Shown here piece after piece: positions 15,690 to 23,518 of a DNA stretch of 64,000 bases (its first letter is position 1; each line of letters begins with the position of its first letter). The position numbers were made by a program, and so were the translations under genes. This stretch comes from Actinomycetospora termitidis (lineage in GTDB: Bacteria > Actinomycetota > Actinomycetes > Mycobacteriales > Pseudonocardiaceae). Below the pieces are notes generated by a model that worked only from the letters and a program-made list of their open reading frames with translations, was not told the DNA's origin and searched no databases. The stretch spans positions 186,001 through 250,000 of the forward strand of contig NZ_JASVWF010000007.1 in assembly GCF_030286555.1 (NCBI RefSeq), in the 5' to 3' direction.

Positions 15690-16153
15690 CCCTCGATGAC
15701 CTGCTTGATCCGGGCGAGCGTCGTCGGGATCGAGGAGTGGGCGTCGTCCACCCGCAGCGTGACGCCGTCCTCGCCGTAGGTCTCGCGGATGAAGTCGCGA
15801 CCGGCGGGCCGGAACTCCCAGCTCTCGGTGAGCCGCGTGCCCCCGCCGTCGGGGGCCATCGTGAAGCCCCACCGGACGAACCCGTCCCGGACCTCCCAGG
15901 CGAACTCCTGCCCGGGCGTCGCGGCCACGACCTCGCTGCGCGTGGACCAGTCCCGGCCGGGACGGGAGTTGTGGCCCGTGAAGTGTGCCCCCACGACGGC
16001 GCTGGTCGCGTCCTCCCACTCGCAGGAGCGGGTGAACTCGCTCCACTCGCCGTGGCGCGTGACGTCGGAGACCACGTCGTAGACGCGGTGCGGGGTCGCG
16101 TCCACCCAGACGGAGTCGGCGAAGGAGTACGGGTCGGCTTCCACGCCGTCCAT
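15686..16153 (-). CDS. SRPBCC-fold protein
   Basis: A 155-residue protein of the START/SRPBCC (polyketide cyclase-like) superfamily: DSVWVDATPHRVYDVVSDVT and HGEWSEFTRSCEWEDA in the first strand-helix pair, the central GFTMAPDGGGTRLTESWEF strands and the long C-terminal helix ending TTLARIKQVIEG. These proteins bind hydrophobic ligands in a deep cavity. Start ATG 16153. It has no partner gene that reveals a ligand. Confidence 0.85.
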   Translation of the reverse strand: MDGVEADPYSFADSVWVDATPHRVYDVVSDVTRHGEWSEFTRSCEWEDATSAVVGAHFTGHNSRPGRDWSTRSEVVAATPGQEFAWEVRDGFVRWGFTMAPDGGGTRLTESWEFRPAGRDFIRETYGEDGVTLRVDDAHSSIPTTLARIKQVIEG

Positions 16154-16209
16154 CCTCACAGCTCGACGGAACGCCCCGGAATCCCCCGCGTAGCGTCGCG
16201 GCGTCGCCG

Positions 16210-16215
16210 TACGGT
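16210..16215 (+). promoter_or_regulatory. -10 hexamer for a probable leaderless transcript (GDSL gene)
   Basis: TACGGT ends 7 bases before the ATG at 16223 and no Shine-Dalgarno sequence intervenes, so transcription should begin at or next to the start codon. Confidence 0.45.
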
Positions 16216-16222
16216 GACGATC

Positions 16223-17365
16223 ATGTTCCCCGTCGACCTCACGCCCGACCTCGTCCGGGGCGCGCTCGACCTCGAGCGCACCGAGCTGGGCCTGCGCCCG
16301 CACCGCCTGCCGGCGTGGGCCCGCGCGCAGTACGCCGAGCCGCAGATCGCGATGGCGGAGTCGCAGCCCTCGGGCGTGCGGCTGGTGTTCCGGACCGACG
16401 CGACCGCGATCGAGCTCGACACCCACCGCACCGTCGTCACCTACCGGGGCGCGCCGCCCCGGCCCGAGGGTGTGTACGACCTCGTCGTCGACGGCGACCT
16501 GGTGGGGTCGGCGAGCACGACCGGCGGCACGGTCGTCGAGGTCGACATGCAGACCGGCGAGCGGGTGACGACGCCGGGTCCGGCCGGCACGGTCCGGCTC
16601 GGCCTCCCCGACGGCGAGCACGACGTCGAGATCTGGCTCCCGACCCACGAGACCACCGACGTCGTCGCCCTCCGCGCGGACCGGCCCGTGCACCCGTCGG
16701 TGCCGACCGGGCGGACCTGGCTGCACCACGGCAGCTCCATCAGCCACGGCTCCGGGGCGGCCTCCCCGACGACGACGTGGCCCGCTCTGGCGGCGCGGTC
16801 GGCGGGCCTCGAGCTGATCAACCTCGGGTTCGGCGGGAGCGCCCTGCTCGACCCGTTCACCGCGCGCAGCATCCGCGACACCCCGGCCGACCTGATCAGC
16901 CTCAAGCTCGGGATCAACGTCGTGAACGCCGACCTGATGCGGCTGCGCGCCTTCGTGCCCGCGGTACACGGGTTCCTCGACACGATCCGCGAGGGGCACC
17001 CGACGACGCCGTTGCTGGTCGTCTCCGCGGTGCTGTGCCCGATCCACGAGGACACCCCGGGGCCCGGTGCCCCCGACTTCTCGGGCGGGACGATGCGGTT
17101 CGTGGCGACCGGCGACCCGGCGGAGGTCCGGGCGGGCCGACTGACGCTGCGGGTCGTCCGCGACGCGCTCGAGCGGCTCGTGGCTCAACGGGCGGCCGAC
17201 GATCCGCACCTGGCCTACCTCGACGGACGCGAGCTCTACGGCGAGGCCGACGCCGAGACGCTGCCCCTGCCCGACGCGCTGCATCCCGACGCGGCCACGC
17301 ACCGGCTCATGGGGGAGCGGTTCGCGACGCTCGCGCTCGGTCCCGGGGGTCCGCTCGCCGGGTGA
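16223..17365 (+). CDS. GDSL/SGNH-family esterase or lipase
   Basis: A 380-residue protein. An N-terminal beta-sandwich (about 1-165) precedes the SGNH hydrolase domain. Block I has the nucleophile Ser in HHGSSISHGSG (about 172-182); GFGGSALLDP holds the block II Gly, and KLGINVVNADLM holds the block III Asn. The catalytic Asp/His pair is in LPDALHPDAATHRL near the C-terminus. No signal peptide is visible. This two-domain form resembles carbohydrate esterase-like SGNH proteins. The substrate is unknown. Confidence 0.85.
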   Translation: MFPVDLTPDLVRGALDLERTELGLRPHRLPAWARAQYAEPQIAMAESQPSGVRLVFRTDATAIELDTHRTVVTYRGAPPRPEGVYDLVVDGDLVGSASTTGGTVVEVDMQTGERVTTPGPAGTVRLGLPDGEHDVEIWLPTHETTDVVALRADRPVHPSVPTGRTWLHHGSSISHGSGAASPTTTWPALAARSAGLELINLGFGGSALLDPFTARSIRDTPADLISLKLGINVVNADLMRLRAFVPAVHGFLDTIREGHPTTPLLVVSAVLCPIHEDTPGPGAPDFSGGTMRFVATGDPAEVRAGRLTLRVVRDALERLVAQRAADDPHLAYLDGRELYGEADAETLPLPDALHPDAATHRLMGERFATLALGPGGPLAG

Positions 17366-17404
17366 GCCTGGCGTGTCGGGGCGGCGGCGGAGGACCCTGC
17401 CGGG

Positions 17405-17836
17405 ATGCTCCTCGACCCGAGCGACCCGGTGCTGGCCCACGCCCACGAGCGGCTGGCCGCCGAGCCCGTCATCTGGCTGGCGACGACCCGCCCGCACGCC
17501 GTGCCGGTGTGGTTCGGCTGGTCCGACCCGACGGTGACGATCTTCAGCCGGCCCGACACGGCGAAGATCGGCCACCTGCGTCGCGACCCGGCGGTGGCCC
17601 TGCACCTCGACACCGCCGGCGGCGGCGGGGACGTGGTGCTGCTGGAGGGACGGGTGGAGTTCGACGACCGCCCGGCCGGCGAGGAGGCGTTCGCGTCGAA
17701 GTACGCGGGGATGCTGGGTGGGCAGTCGTTCGCGGACTGGCGGTCGGTCTTCTCGACGGCGCTCACGGTCGTCGTCGCGAAGGTCGTGACGTGGCGGCTG
17801 GGCGAGGGCGGCCTGGAGCACCGGTCGGTGCCATGA
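17405..17836 (+). CDS. Pyridoxamine 5'-phosphate oxidase-fold (F420/FMN) protein
   Basis: A 143-residue split-barrel protein: VIWLATTRPHAVPVWFGWSD, TVTIFSRPDTAKIGHLRRDP and VALHLDTAGGGGDVVLLEGR are the core strands. This pattern is that of the F420-dependent or FMN-binding PNPOx-like group numerous in actinomycetes. It probably acts as a small oxidoreductase with F420. Its stop overlaps the following MaoC gene by four bases (ATGA). Confidence 0.8.
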   Translation: MLLDPSDPVLAHAHERLAAEPVIWLATTRPHAVPVWFGWSDPTVTIFSRPDTAKIGHLRRDPAVALHLDTAGGGGDVVLLEGRVEFDDRPAGEEAFASKYAGMLGGQSFADWRSVFSTALTVVVAKVVTWRLGEGGLEHRSVP

Positions 17837-18339
17837 TCGTCGGCGTGACGCAGGTGCTCAGCCCCTCCGACTTCGCCGCCCCGATCGACGACCGGTGGTT
17901 CGCCGACTACGTGGTCGGCGAGACCTACGAGTACGGGACGCTGTCGGTGACCGCCGACGAGATCGTCGCGTTCGGGCGGCAGTACGACCCGCAGCGCCTG
18001 CACACCGACCCCGAGTGGGCGGCCACCGGGCCCTTCGGCGGGTTGATCGCGAGCGGGTGGCAGACCGCGGGCCTGATGATGCGGATGTACTGCGAGCACT
18101 ACATCTCCGCGGTCGCGAGCCTGGCCTCGCCGGGGGTAGACGAGCTGCGCTGGCCCGCGCCGCTGCGACCGGGGGAGCCGGTGCGGCTGCGGGTGACGGT
18201 CGCGGAGTCGCGCGTGTCCCGGTCGAAGCCCGACCGCGGGATCGTCCGGACCCGCATCGAGCTGCTGACCGACGACGACCGCGCGGTCCTGACCGGGCTC
18301 GCGATGAACATGGTGGCCGTGCGACCCGGAAGGGCGTGA
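17833..18339 (+). CDS. MaoC-type R-specific enoyl-CoA hydratase
   Basis: A 168-residue single hot-dog protein. The hydratase motif is visible: FGRQYDPQRLHTDPEWAATG followed by PFGGLIASGWQTAGLMMRM, giving the catalytic Asp and His plus the FGG-IASG loop. The late strand VDELRWPAPLRPGEPVRLRV is also typical. It hydrates trans-2-enoyl-CoA to 3R-hydroxyacyl-CoA in the cytoplasm. It is coupled to the PNPOx-like gene by a four-base overlap. The transcript ends at the perfect palindrome just downstream. Confidence 0.88.
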   Translation: MIVGVTQVLSPSDFAAPIDDRWFADYVVGETYEYGTLSVTADEIVAFGRQYDPQRLHTDPEWAATGPFGGLIASGWQTAGLMMRMYCEHYISAVASLASPGVDELRWPAPLRPGEPVRLRVTVAESRVSRSKPDRGIVRTRIELLTDDDRAVLTGLAMNMVAVRPGRA

Positions 18340-18344
18340 CGGCG

Positions 18345-18413
18345 CTAGGTCGACGAATGCCGTGTGTGGTGCACAGGAAACCTGTGCACCACACACGGCG
18401 GTCGCGGACCTAG
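18345..18413. terminator. Bidirectional terminator: 18-base perfect hairpin inside a second stem
   Basis: CCGTGTGTGGTGCACAGG (18360-18377), loop AAA, then its exact complement (18381-18398). Outside it CTAGGTC (18345-18351) pairs with GACCTAG (18407-18413). It lies between the convergent MaoC and Clp-N-like genes, so it can end both transcripts. It is unusually long and perfect for a terminator. Confidence 0.8.
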
Positions 18414-18454
18414 CAGGGACGCCAGGTCTTCCCGCCCGGCGCGCAGCAATCGCC

Positions 18455-18925
18455 TCAGCGGCCGACGAGGTCCCCGCCCCCGTCGTCGGCGCGCTGGACG
18501 TGCCGGCGCAGGGCGGTGCGCACGCGGCGCCGGCTGCCGAGGGCGGTGAGGACGAGGGCGGCGAGGGAGGGTTCCTCGACGGCGAGCAGGGCGTCGAGGA
18601 CGTCGAGGTCGGGCACCGCCCCGGCGCGCTGCCCGCGGGTGGCGGCCTCCCGGACCAGGGCGAGGACACGGGGCGACACCGCCACCGCGTCGAGGCGGAC
18701 GGACTCGCGGCGGCAGCCGGTCCCGGTGATGCCCTGGAGGGCCGCCAGAACCGCCGGGCGGTCGATCGCGCCGGCGCGCAGCACGGGGGCGACGTCCGGC
18801 TCGGCCCGCGTCACGAGGGCGAGCAGCACGTGCTGGGTCCCGACGCTGCGTGCGCCGGCCGCCGCCGCGATGTCACGCGCGGTCGACAGACCCGGCCACC
18901 AGGGGACCCGTGAACTCGAGGCCAC
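18455..18925 (-). CDS. Clp N-terminal-domain protein
   Basis: A 156-residue protein made of the two helical Clp-N repeats: LSTARDIAAAAGARSVGTQH with HVLLALVTRAEPDVAPVLRA, then VSPRVLALVREAATRGQRAG with LDVLDALLAVEEPSLAALVL. The arrangement is that of the substrate- or adaptor-binding domain of ClpC without any ATPase domain. Stand-alone Clp-N proteins in actinomycetes are thought to be adaptors or decoys for ClpC. The start ATG at 18925 has no strong Shine-Dalgarno site. Confidence 0.8.
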   Translation of the reverse strand: MASSSRVPWWPGLSTARDIAAAAGARSVGTQHVLLALVTRAEPDVAPVLRAGAIDRPAVLAALQGITGTGCRRESVRLDAVAVSPRVLALVREAATRGQRAGAVPDLDVLDALLAVEEPSLAALVLTALGSRRRVRTALRRHVQRADDGGGDLVGR

Positions 18926-19008
18926 ACCTGAGCATCGTCCGGGCGAACCGGAACATCACCCGCCGTCGGGAAACAATCGGGTGACGTCACCGGGGGTGCG
19001 TGCCCGCG

Positions 19009-19014
19009 TACGGT
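19009..19014 (+). promoter_or_regulatory. -10 hexamer for a probable leaderless transcript (small membrane protein)
   Basis: TACGGT ends 6 bases before ATG 19021. No ribosome-binding site lies between. Confidence 0.45.
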
Positions 19015-19020
19015 GCGGCC

Positions 19021-19215
19021 ATGACCAGTGGACCGGGGATGGGCGGGGACTCCTTCACGAACTACGGGTCCGGGCGCGCCGGACCGCAGGGCTCGTCCGC
19101 CGACCACGGGCAGCCGCCCCGACCCTCGCGGCTCGGGGGCGTGGGGTCGACCGCGGTGCTCGTCGTGGCCGTCGTCCTCGTGGTGGCCTTCGTCGCGGCG
19201 GCCCTCTTCCTCTGA
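19021..19215 (+). CDS. Small single-pass membrane protein
   Basis: A 64-residue protein with a Gly/Pro/Ser-rich N-terminal half (TSGPGMGGDSFTNYGSG...) and one C-terminal hydrophobic helix (VLVVAVVLVVAFVAAALFL). It looks like a tail-anchored protein with its disordered part in the cytoplasm. The ATG at 19021 sits right behind a -10-like hexamer. The family is not recognised. Confidence 0.6.
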   Translation: MTSGPGMGGDSFTNYGSGRAGPQGSSADHGQPPRPSRLGGVGSTAVLVVAVVLVVAFVAAALFL

Positions 19216-19286
19216 CCGTTCACCGCGCCGATCGACCGCTCCTCCTGGATGCAGTGAGTGACATCCATGTACTTTGCGTAGCGTCC

Positions 19287-19553
19287 ATGCCCGTGAACGA
19301 TCAGCACCGAACGAGTGAGCAGGCGCGGGTCGCCGCCCGCTCGGTGCTCGCGAACCTGGAGTCGCTGGACGGCCTCGGCGCGGGCGACCGCGCGCAGGTC
19401 GTGGCCCTCGCCGAGGCGCTCTGCCGTGGCCACCTGGACCGGGCGGCGACGCTGTGGACGGCCGCGCAGCTGCGTGCGCTCCTCGGCGCGACGCGGGGGC
19501 TCGCCGCCCGGACCGTCGTCTCGTGGCTCGACGATCTCTGCCTCGCCGCCTGA
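19287..19553 (+). CDS. Small helical hypothetical protein
   Basis: An 88-residue all-helical protein starting MPVNDQHRTSEQARVAARSV and ending TVVSWLDDLCLAA. No domain is recognised. The upstream region is relatively AT-rich (GTGACATCCATGTACTTTGC), a likely promoter. The helical composition is consistent with a small regulator or scaffold. GTG at 19293 is an alternative start. Confidence 0.55.
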   Translation: MPVNDQHRTSEQARVAARSVLANLESLDGLGAGDRAQVVALAEALCRGHLDRAATLWTAAQLRALLGATRGLAARTVVSWLDDLCLAA

Positions 19554-19564
19554 GCGGCGGGTCG

Positions 19565-20242
19565 TCACGCCGGTACCGGCGCCCCGAAGTAGACCTGGAC
19601 CTCGGCGACGCGACCGTCGCGCACCGTGATCACCTCGGTGTTGCGGTGTCGTGCGCCCGTGGTGAGGTCGTAGACGTAGCGGACGAACACCTGGCCCGGC
19701 GCCACCTCGACGACGTCGACGAGGTCCTGGGACCGGACCCGGTCCGCCGTCGGGAAGCAACGGCGCAGCCACTCGTCCCGATCGATCGGCTCGTCCTGCG
19801 GGCTGGTGAAGACGAAGTCGTCGGCCAGGAGAGCGGCGGCCGCCTCCCGATCCTGCGCGAGGTACGCCGCGAACAGGGACCGCACGACCACCGTCGGGGC
19901 GCCGAAGGTCTCGACGAGGGTGACCATCGTGCCCTCGGGATCGGCGAAGGTCACGACCCGGAAGGCGTCGGGCACCGTCATCGGCGTCCCGACCGTGACT
20001 CCCGACGACCGCAGGCGGGCGAGTGTGGCGTCGAGGTCGTCCACGACGAGCGCCACGGAGGAGCTGCCGGCGCGCTCGGCGTTCTCCACCACCTGCAGCA
20101 CCCCGCCACCGGGCACGTGCCATTCCGCGCAGCCCGGCATCGGCACCAGGTCCGGCCCCCGGTCGAGCACCCCGGCGTAGAACTCCTGAGCCACCGTCCA
20201 GTCCTTGACCAGGACGTTGGCCAGCACGGTCGTCGTCGTCAT
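19565..20242 (-). CDS. VOC (glyoxalase) domain fused to a SnoaL-like domain
   Basis: A 225-residue protein. Residues 1-115 form a VOC module (VLANVLVKDWTVAQEFYAGV, VALVVDDLDATLARLRSSGV, VTFADPEGTMVTLVETFG). Residues about 120-225 form a SnoaL/ketosteroid-isomerase-like cone (VVRSLFAAYLAQDREAAAAL, LLADDFVFTSP, QVFVRYVYDLTTGARHRNTE, VRDGRVAEVQVYFG). The two folds are usually separate proteins; the fusion suggests a small-molecule detoxifying or isomerising enzyme. An operator-like repeat lies just upstream (20258-20278). Confidence 0.85.
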   Translation of the reverse strand: MTTTTVLANVLVKDWTVAQEFYAGVLDRGPDLVPMPGCAEWHVPGGGVLQVVENAERAGSSSVALVVDDLDATLARLRSSGVTVGTPMTVPDAFRVVTFADPEGTMVTLVETFGAPTVVVRSLFAAYLAQDREAAAALLADDFVFTSPQDEPIDRDEWLRRCFPTADRVRSQDLVDVVEVAPGQVFVRYVYDLTTGARHRNTEVITVRDGRVAEVQVYFGAPVPA

Positions 20243-20257
20243 CGCGGCCTCCTCGGT

Positions 20258-20278
20258 TTGGTACTAAAACCGTACCAA
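20258..20278 (-). promoter_or_regulatory. Operator-like inverted repeat upstream of the VOC-SnoaL gene
   Basis: TTGGTAC (20258-20264) and GTACCAA (20272-20278) form a perfect 7-base inverted repeat around an AT-rich 7-base spacer, 16 bases upstream of the start codon. It resembles sites of HxlR- or ArsR-type repressors. No such regulator gene is adjacent. Confidence 0.55.
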
Positions 20279-20301
20279 GAGGTCCCGCGAAGAAGTCAAG
20301 C

Positions 20302-20307
20302 TAGGAT
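20302..20307 (+). promoter_or_regulatory. -10 hexamer for a probable leaderless transcript (20314 gene)
   Basis: TAGGAT ends 6 bases before ATG 20314; no Shine-Dalgarno site. Confidence 0.45.
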
Positions 20308-20313
20308 GCGACC

Positions 20314-20544
20314 ATGGTGGAACGCCTCGCGGAGCGGTTCGGGACGACGCCCATGCGGCTGCTCATGGTCGGGTGGGGCGTCAGCGCCGTGCTCCTGCTG
20401 GTCGGCCTGGCGCTCGTGCTCACGGGGACGTCGGCCGTCCTGGGCTTCGTGCTGTTCGTGCTCGGCGTGATCACGACGATGTTCGTCGCCGTCAACCTCA
20501 TGCGCCTCCGGGCCGGGGAGCACGCCCGCAAGCCCTCGAAGTAG
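20314..20544 (+). CDS. Small two-helix membrane protein
   Basis: A 76-residue protein with two hydrophobic helices (LLMVGWGVSAVLLLVGLALV and AVLGFVLFVLGVITTMFVAV), a basic C-terminus (RLRAGEHARKPSK) and an amphipathic N-terminus. No family is recognised. The stretch 20545-20716 after it has no gene that I support. Confidence 0.65.
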   Translation: MVERLAERFGTTPMRLLMVGWGVSAVLLLVGLALVLTGTSAVLGFVLFVLGVITTMFVAVNLMRLRAGEHARKPSK

Positions 20545-20716
20545 CACTCCACCGGGTGAACTCATGTGGTGATCGAGGGTTCTCGCTGGACGAAACAGTG
20601 GTCCGTGCCTCACTGTTCTCCCACCGACGGACGGTTGGTGTCGGTGTTCGGGGAACGCCGACTGCCCGGGTCGGCGGCGGTCGCTGGGGAGCGGACCGCC
20701 GCCGACCCCGGCACCT

Positions 20717-21910
20717 CTAGGAGGCGGCCGACACCCGGTAGAGGCGTTGAGCCCCCCGGATGCCCTTGAACCGTCGCGGCGCCGCCACCCGCCAGCGGAA
20801 CCGGCTGCCCGCGCCCTCGTCACCGAGCTGCGCGACGACCGCGTCGTGCACGGCGGCCGTGACGACGACCTGGCCCGGGCGCGCCGTCGTCGTGACCCGC
20901 GAGGCGAGGTTGACCGGGGGGCCGAACCAGTCGCCGGCGTGGGGCACCCCGATGCCGCTCGCGACGCCGACGCGCACGTCGGGGCGCCCGTCGTCGGCGT
21001 CGGACCACCGGCGCGCCAGCTCGACCGCCGCGTCCACGAGTGACGTGGTGTCCGAGGAGACCAGCATCACCGCGTCGCCGATCGTCTTGGCCAGACGGAC
21101 CGGGCGGACCGCGACGTCGGTCGCGCAGGCCGACAGCAGCTCGGCCACCTCGGAGAGCTCCGCCGCCGACACGTTCTCCCCGAGGTCGGTGAAGCCGACG
21201 AGGTCGGCGAAGCACACCGAGACCTCCTGGGCGCCCTGGAGGCGTCCGGCCGAGGACTCCTCGACCGCGACCGCGTGCGACCGGATGCGGTCGGCCAGGG
21301 CCACCGAGACCAGGTGGGTGAGGTGCAGCAGGTCCTGCTCGGCGATCCGCTTCGCCTCGATCGCGTACCGCAGCGCCAGCTCGGGCTCCGGTTCCCCGGC
21401 CGCCAGCAGCGCCTCGCCGAGCAGTCCGCCCAGCGCGTCGGCCATGTTCAGCACACCGCGGCCAATGGCGCGGACGACCGGCAGCATCTCCTCGTCGGTG
21501 AAGCCCAGCGCCCGGTAGTGCTCGATCCGCTCGGCGATCTCGGCGTCCTCGTCGGTGTACATCTCCTCGTCGGGGTCCGCGGACACCGGGCGCCCCAGGG
21601 CGCGGAACCACTTCGACACGACCTCCGGGTCCTGCCCGGTGTGCGCGCAGATCCCCGACATCGACCAGCCGTCCTCGGGGGAGAGCGTGCGCTCGATCAG
21701 GAGCAGCCCCAGCCGGTCGCGCTCGATCGCCTCGCGCATCGAGTCGACGCCGACGCCGTCGGCCGCGAGGGCGGAGAGCACCTCGACCCGGATGCGGCGC
21801 TGGTCGCCGGTGAGGCCCTCGAGCAGCCCGGCGCGGTCGTAGTCGGTCTCCGCCATCGCCGAACGCAGGCGTTGCGGGATCGGCAGCGACGTCAGGTGGC
21901 GCGGTGGCAC
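20717..21910 (-). CDS. Class III adenylate/guanylate cyclase
   Basis: A 397-residue soluble protein. Residues 1-210 form a helical sensor-like region (GICAHTGQDPEVVSKWFRAL, YRALGFTDEEMLPVVRAIGR). The class III cyclase domain starts near 225: VSVCFADLVGFTDLGENVSA provides the metal-binding Asp, then VRLAKTIGDAVMLVS and VASGIGVPHAGDWFGPPVNL. The second part lacks a clear canonical substrate Lys-Asp pair, so nucleotide specificity is open. ATG 21856 (MAETDYDRAG) is an alternative start. It makes cAMP or a related messenger in the cytoplasm. Confidence 0.88.
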   Translation of the reverse strand: MPPRHLTSLPIPQRLRSAMAETDYDRAGLLEGLTGDQRRIRVEVLSALAADGVGVDSMREAIERDRLGLLLIERTLSPEDGWSMSGICAHTGQDPEVVSKWFRALGRPVSADPDEEMYTDEDAEIAERIEHYRALGFTDEEMLPVVRAIGRGVLNMADALGGLLGEALLAAGEPEPELALRYAIEAKRIAEQDLLHLTHLVSVALADRIRSHAVAVEESSAGRLQGAQEVSVCFADLVGFTDLGENVSAAELSEVAELLSACATDVAVRPVRLAKTIGDAVMLVSSDTTSLVDAAVELARRWSDADDGRPDVRVGVASGIGVPHAGDWFGPPVNLASRVTTTARPGQVVVTAAVHDAVVAQLGDEGAGSRFRWRVAAPRRFKGIRGAQRLYRVSAAS

Positions 21911-21950
21911 TCCATCATCATGACGAATCCCGGCCGGGGCGGCTCGCCAC

Positions 21951-21956
21951 TAGAGT
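21951..21956 (+). promoter_or_regulatory. -10 hexamer for the pptH-pptT operon
   Basis: TAGAGT ends 9 bases before ATG 21966 and no Shine-Dalgarno site is present, so the transcript is probably leaderless or has a leader of only a few bases. Confidence 0.45.
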
Positions 21957-21965
21957 GCGCACCTG

Positions 21966-22862
21966 ATGGCTCCCAGCCTGCTCGCGACCAGCGACCTCCA
22001 CGTGAACCGTACCGAGAACCAGCAGGTCGTCCGCGATCTGCACCCGACCCACCCCGGGGACTGGCTGATCGTCGCGGGTGACGTCGCCGACAACGTGCGC
22101 GACGTCCGGTGGGCGCTCTCGGTGCTGGCCGACCGCTTCGAGCGCGTCATCTGGGTGCCCGGCAACCACGACCTCTGGACCCCGCCCGGCGACGACGTCC
22201 AGCTCGTCGGGCCCGCCCGCTACGACCACCTCGTCGACGTGTGCCGATCGCTCGGCGTGCTGACCCCCGAGGACGAGTGGCCGGTGTGGGGCGACACCCT
22301 CGTCTGCCCGATGTTCCTGCTCTACGACTACTCGTGGCGGGTCCGCCCGGACATGGTCGCGATGTCGACCGACGAGGCCCTGGACGCCGCCCGCGAGGCC
22401 GGTGTGGTGTGCACCGACGAGTTCCTCATGGCCTCCCGGCCGCACGCGGGCCCCGCCGCCTGGTGCGCCGAGCGCCTGGCGCAGACCCGTCGTCGTCTCG
22501 ACGCACGGCCCGCCGGGATGCGGACGGTGCTGATCAACCACTGGCCGCTGACCGCGCTGCCCCTGCAGGTCCTGAGCCACCCCGAGTTCTCGCTGTGGTG
22601 CGGGTCGGCCGAGACCGCCCGGTGGCACGTCGAGTACGACGCTGCGGCCGTGGTCTACGGCCACCTGCACCTCCCGCGCACGACCTGGGAGGACGGCGTC
22701 CGCTTCGAGGAGGTCTCGGTGGGCTACCCGCGCGAGTGGCAGCGCCACGACCTCGTGCGCGGACCGCTGCGCCGCATCCTCCCGGCGCCCGAGCCGCAGG
22801 ACCACGACCCCTTCACCGCGTGGGCGATGGGCCACGGGGCCCGCTGGGAGACCGTGCGATGA
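21966..22862 (+). CDS. pptH: Metallophosphoesterase, PptH-like phosphopantetheinyl hydrolase
   Basis: A 298-residue calcineurin-like phosphoesterase: SDLHVN (9-14), VAGDVADN (37-43), GNHD (66-69), VLINHWPLT (about 184-192) and VVYGHLHLPRT (about 222-232) give the dinuclear metal site. It overlaps the pptT start by four bases. In Mycobacterium tuberculosis the metallophosphoesterase next to PptT (Rv2795c, PptH) removes phosphopantetheine from carrier proteins, opposing PptT. The same gene pair and order here support that role; the activity itself is inferred. Confidence 0.82.
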   Translation: MAPSLLATSDLHVNRTENQQVVRDLHPTHPGDWLIVAGDVADNVRDVRWALSVLADRFERVIWVPGNHDLWTPPGDDVQLVGPARYDHLVDVCRSLGVLTPEDEWPVWGDTLVCPMFLLYDYSWRVRPDMVAMSTDEALDAAREAGVVCTDEFLMASRPHAGPAAWCAERLAQTRRRLDARPAGMRTVLINHWPLTALPLQVLSHPEFSLWCGSAETARWHVEYDAAAVVYGHLHLPRTTWEDGVRFEEVSVGYPREWQRHDLVRGPLRRILPAPEPQDHDPFTAWAMGHGARWETVR

Positions 22863-23518
22863 ACCCCCTCGCCGCCGTGCTGCCGACGTCGGTGGCCACC
22901 GTCGTCCGGTTGGACGACGACTCCGCGGGCCCGCTGCACCCGACCGAGGAACCCGCCGTCGCGAAGGCCGTGGACTCGCGCCGGGCCGAGTTCACCACCG
23001 GCCGGGCGTGCGCGCGGGACGCCCTGGCGGCCCTGGGCGCGCCGGCGGACGCGGTGCCGGTGGGGGAGAAGCGCTCGCCGGTCTGGCCCGACGGCGTCGT
23101 CGGGTCGATCACGCACACGAAGGGCTTCCGCGGTGCGGCCGTGGCCTTCGCGGACGTGGTGCGCTCGGTGGGGATCGACGCCGAGCAGCACGACGTGCTG
23201 CCCGAGGGCGTGCTGGAGGCGGTGTCGTCGGAGTCCGAGCGCGCCGTGCTGGCGTCGCTCGCGGCGCGGCGACCGGACGTGCACTGGGACCGTCTGCTGT
23301 TCTCGGCCAAGGAGTCGGTCTACAAGACCTGGTTCCCGCTGACCGGGCGGTGGCTGGGCTTCGAGGAGGCGGTCCTGACGCCGGGTGCGGACGGCACGTT
23401 CCGCGCGGAGCTGCTCGTGCCCGGGCCGGTCGTCGACGGCGTCGCCGTCGGGGAGTTCCGCGGTCGCTGGACGGTGGCGGACGGGTTCGTCGTCACCGCG
23501 ATCGCGCTCGAGGCCTGA
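22859..23518 (+). CDS. pptT: 4'-phosphopantetheinyl transferase (PptT/EntD type)
   Basis: A 219-residue Sfp-superfamily enzyme of the EntD/PptT group. GSITHTKGF (82-90) binds CoA, SVGIDAEQHDV (103-113) carries Asp107 and Glu109 for magnesium, and FSAKESVYKTWFP (148-160) holds the conserved Lys/Glu. It moves phosphopantetheine from CoA to a carrier-protein serine. Probable clients in this window are the aryl carrier protein at 57119 and the NRPS at 62835. The ATG overlaps the pptH stop (ATGA), so synthesis of the transferase and the opposing hydrolase is coupled. Confidence 0.92.
   Translation: MNPLAAVLPTSVATVVRLDDDSAGPLHPTEEPAVAKAVDSRRAEFTTGRACARDALAALGAPADAVPVGEKRSPVWPDGVVGSITHTKGFRGAAVAFADVVRSVGIDAEQHDVLPEGVLEAVSSESERAVLASLAARRPDVHWDRLLFSAKESVYKTWFPLTGRWLGFEEAVLTPGADGTFRAELLVPGPVVDGVAVGEFRGRWTVADGFVVTAIALEA

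Noticed and set aside
20566-20769. 67-codon plus-strand frame between the small membrane protein and the cyclase
   Set aside because: It lacks a ribosome site and a recognisable composition and runs antisense into the cyclase gene.
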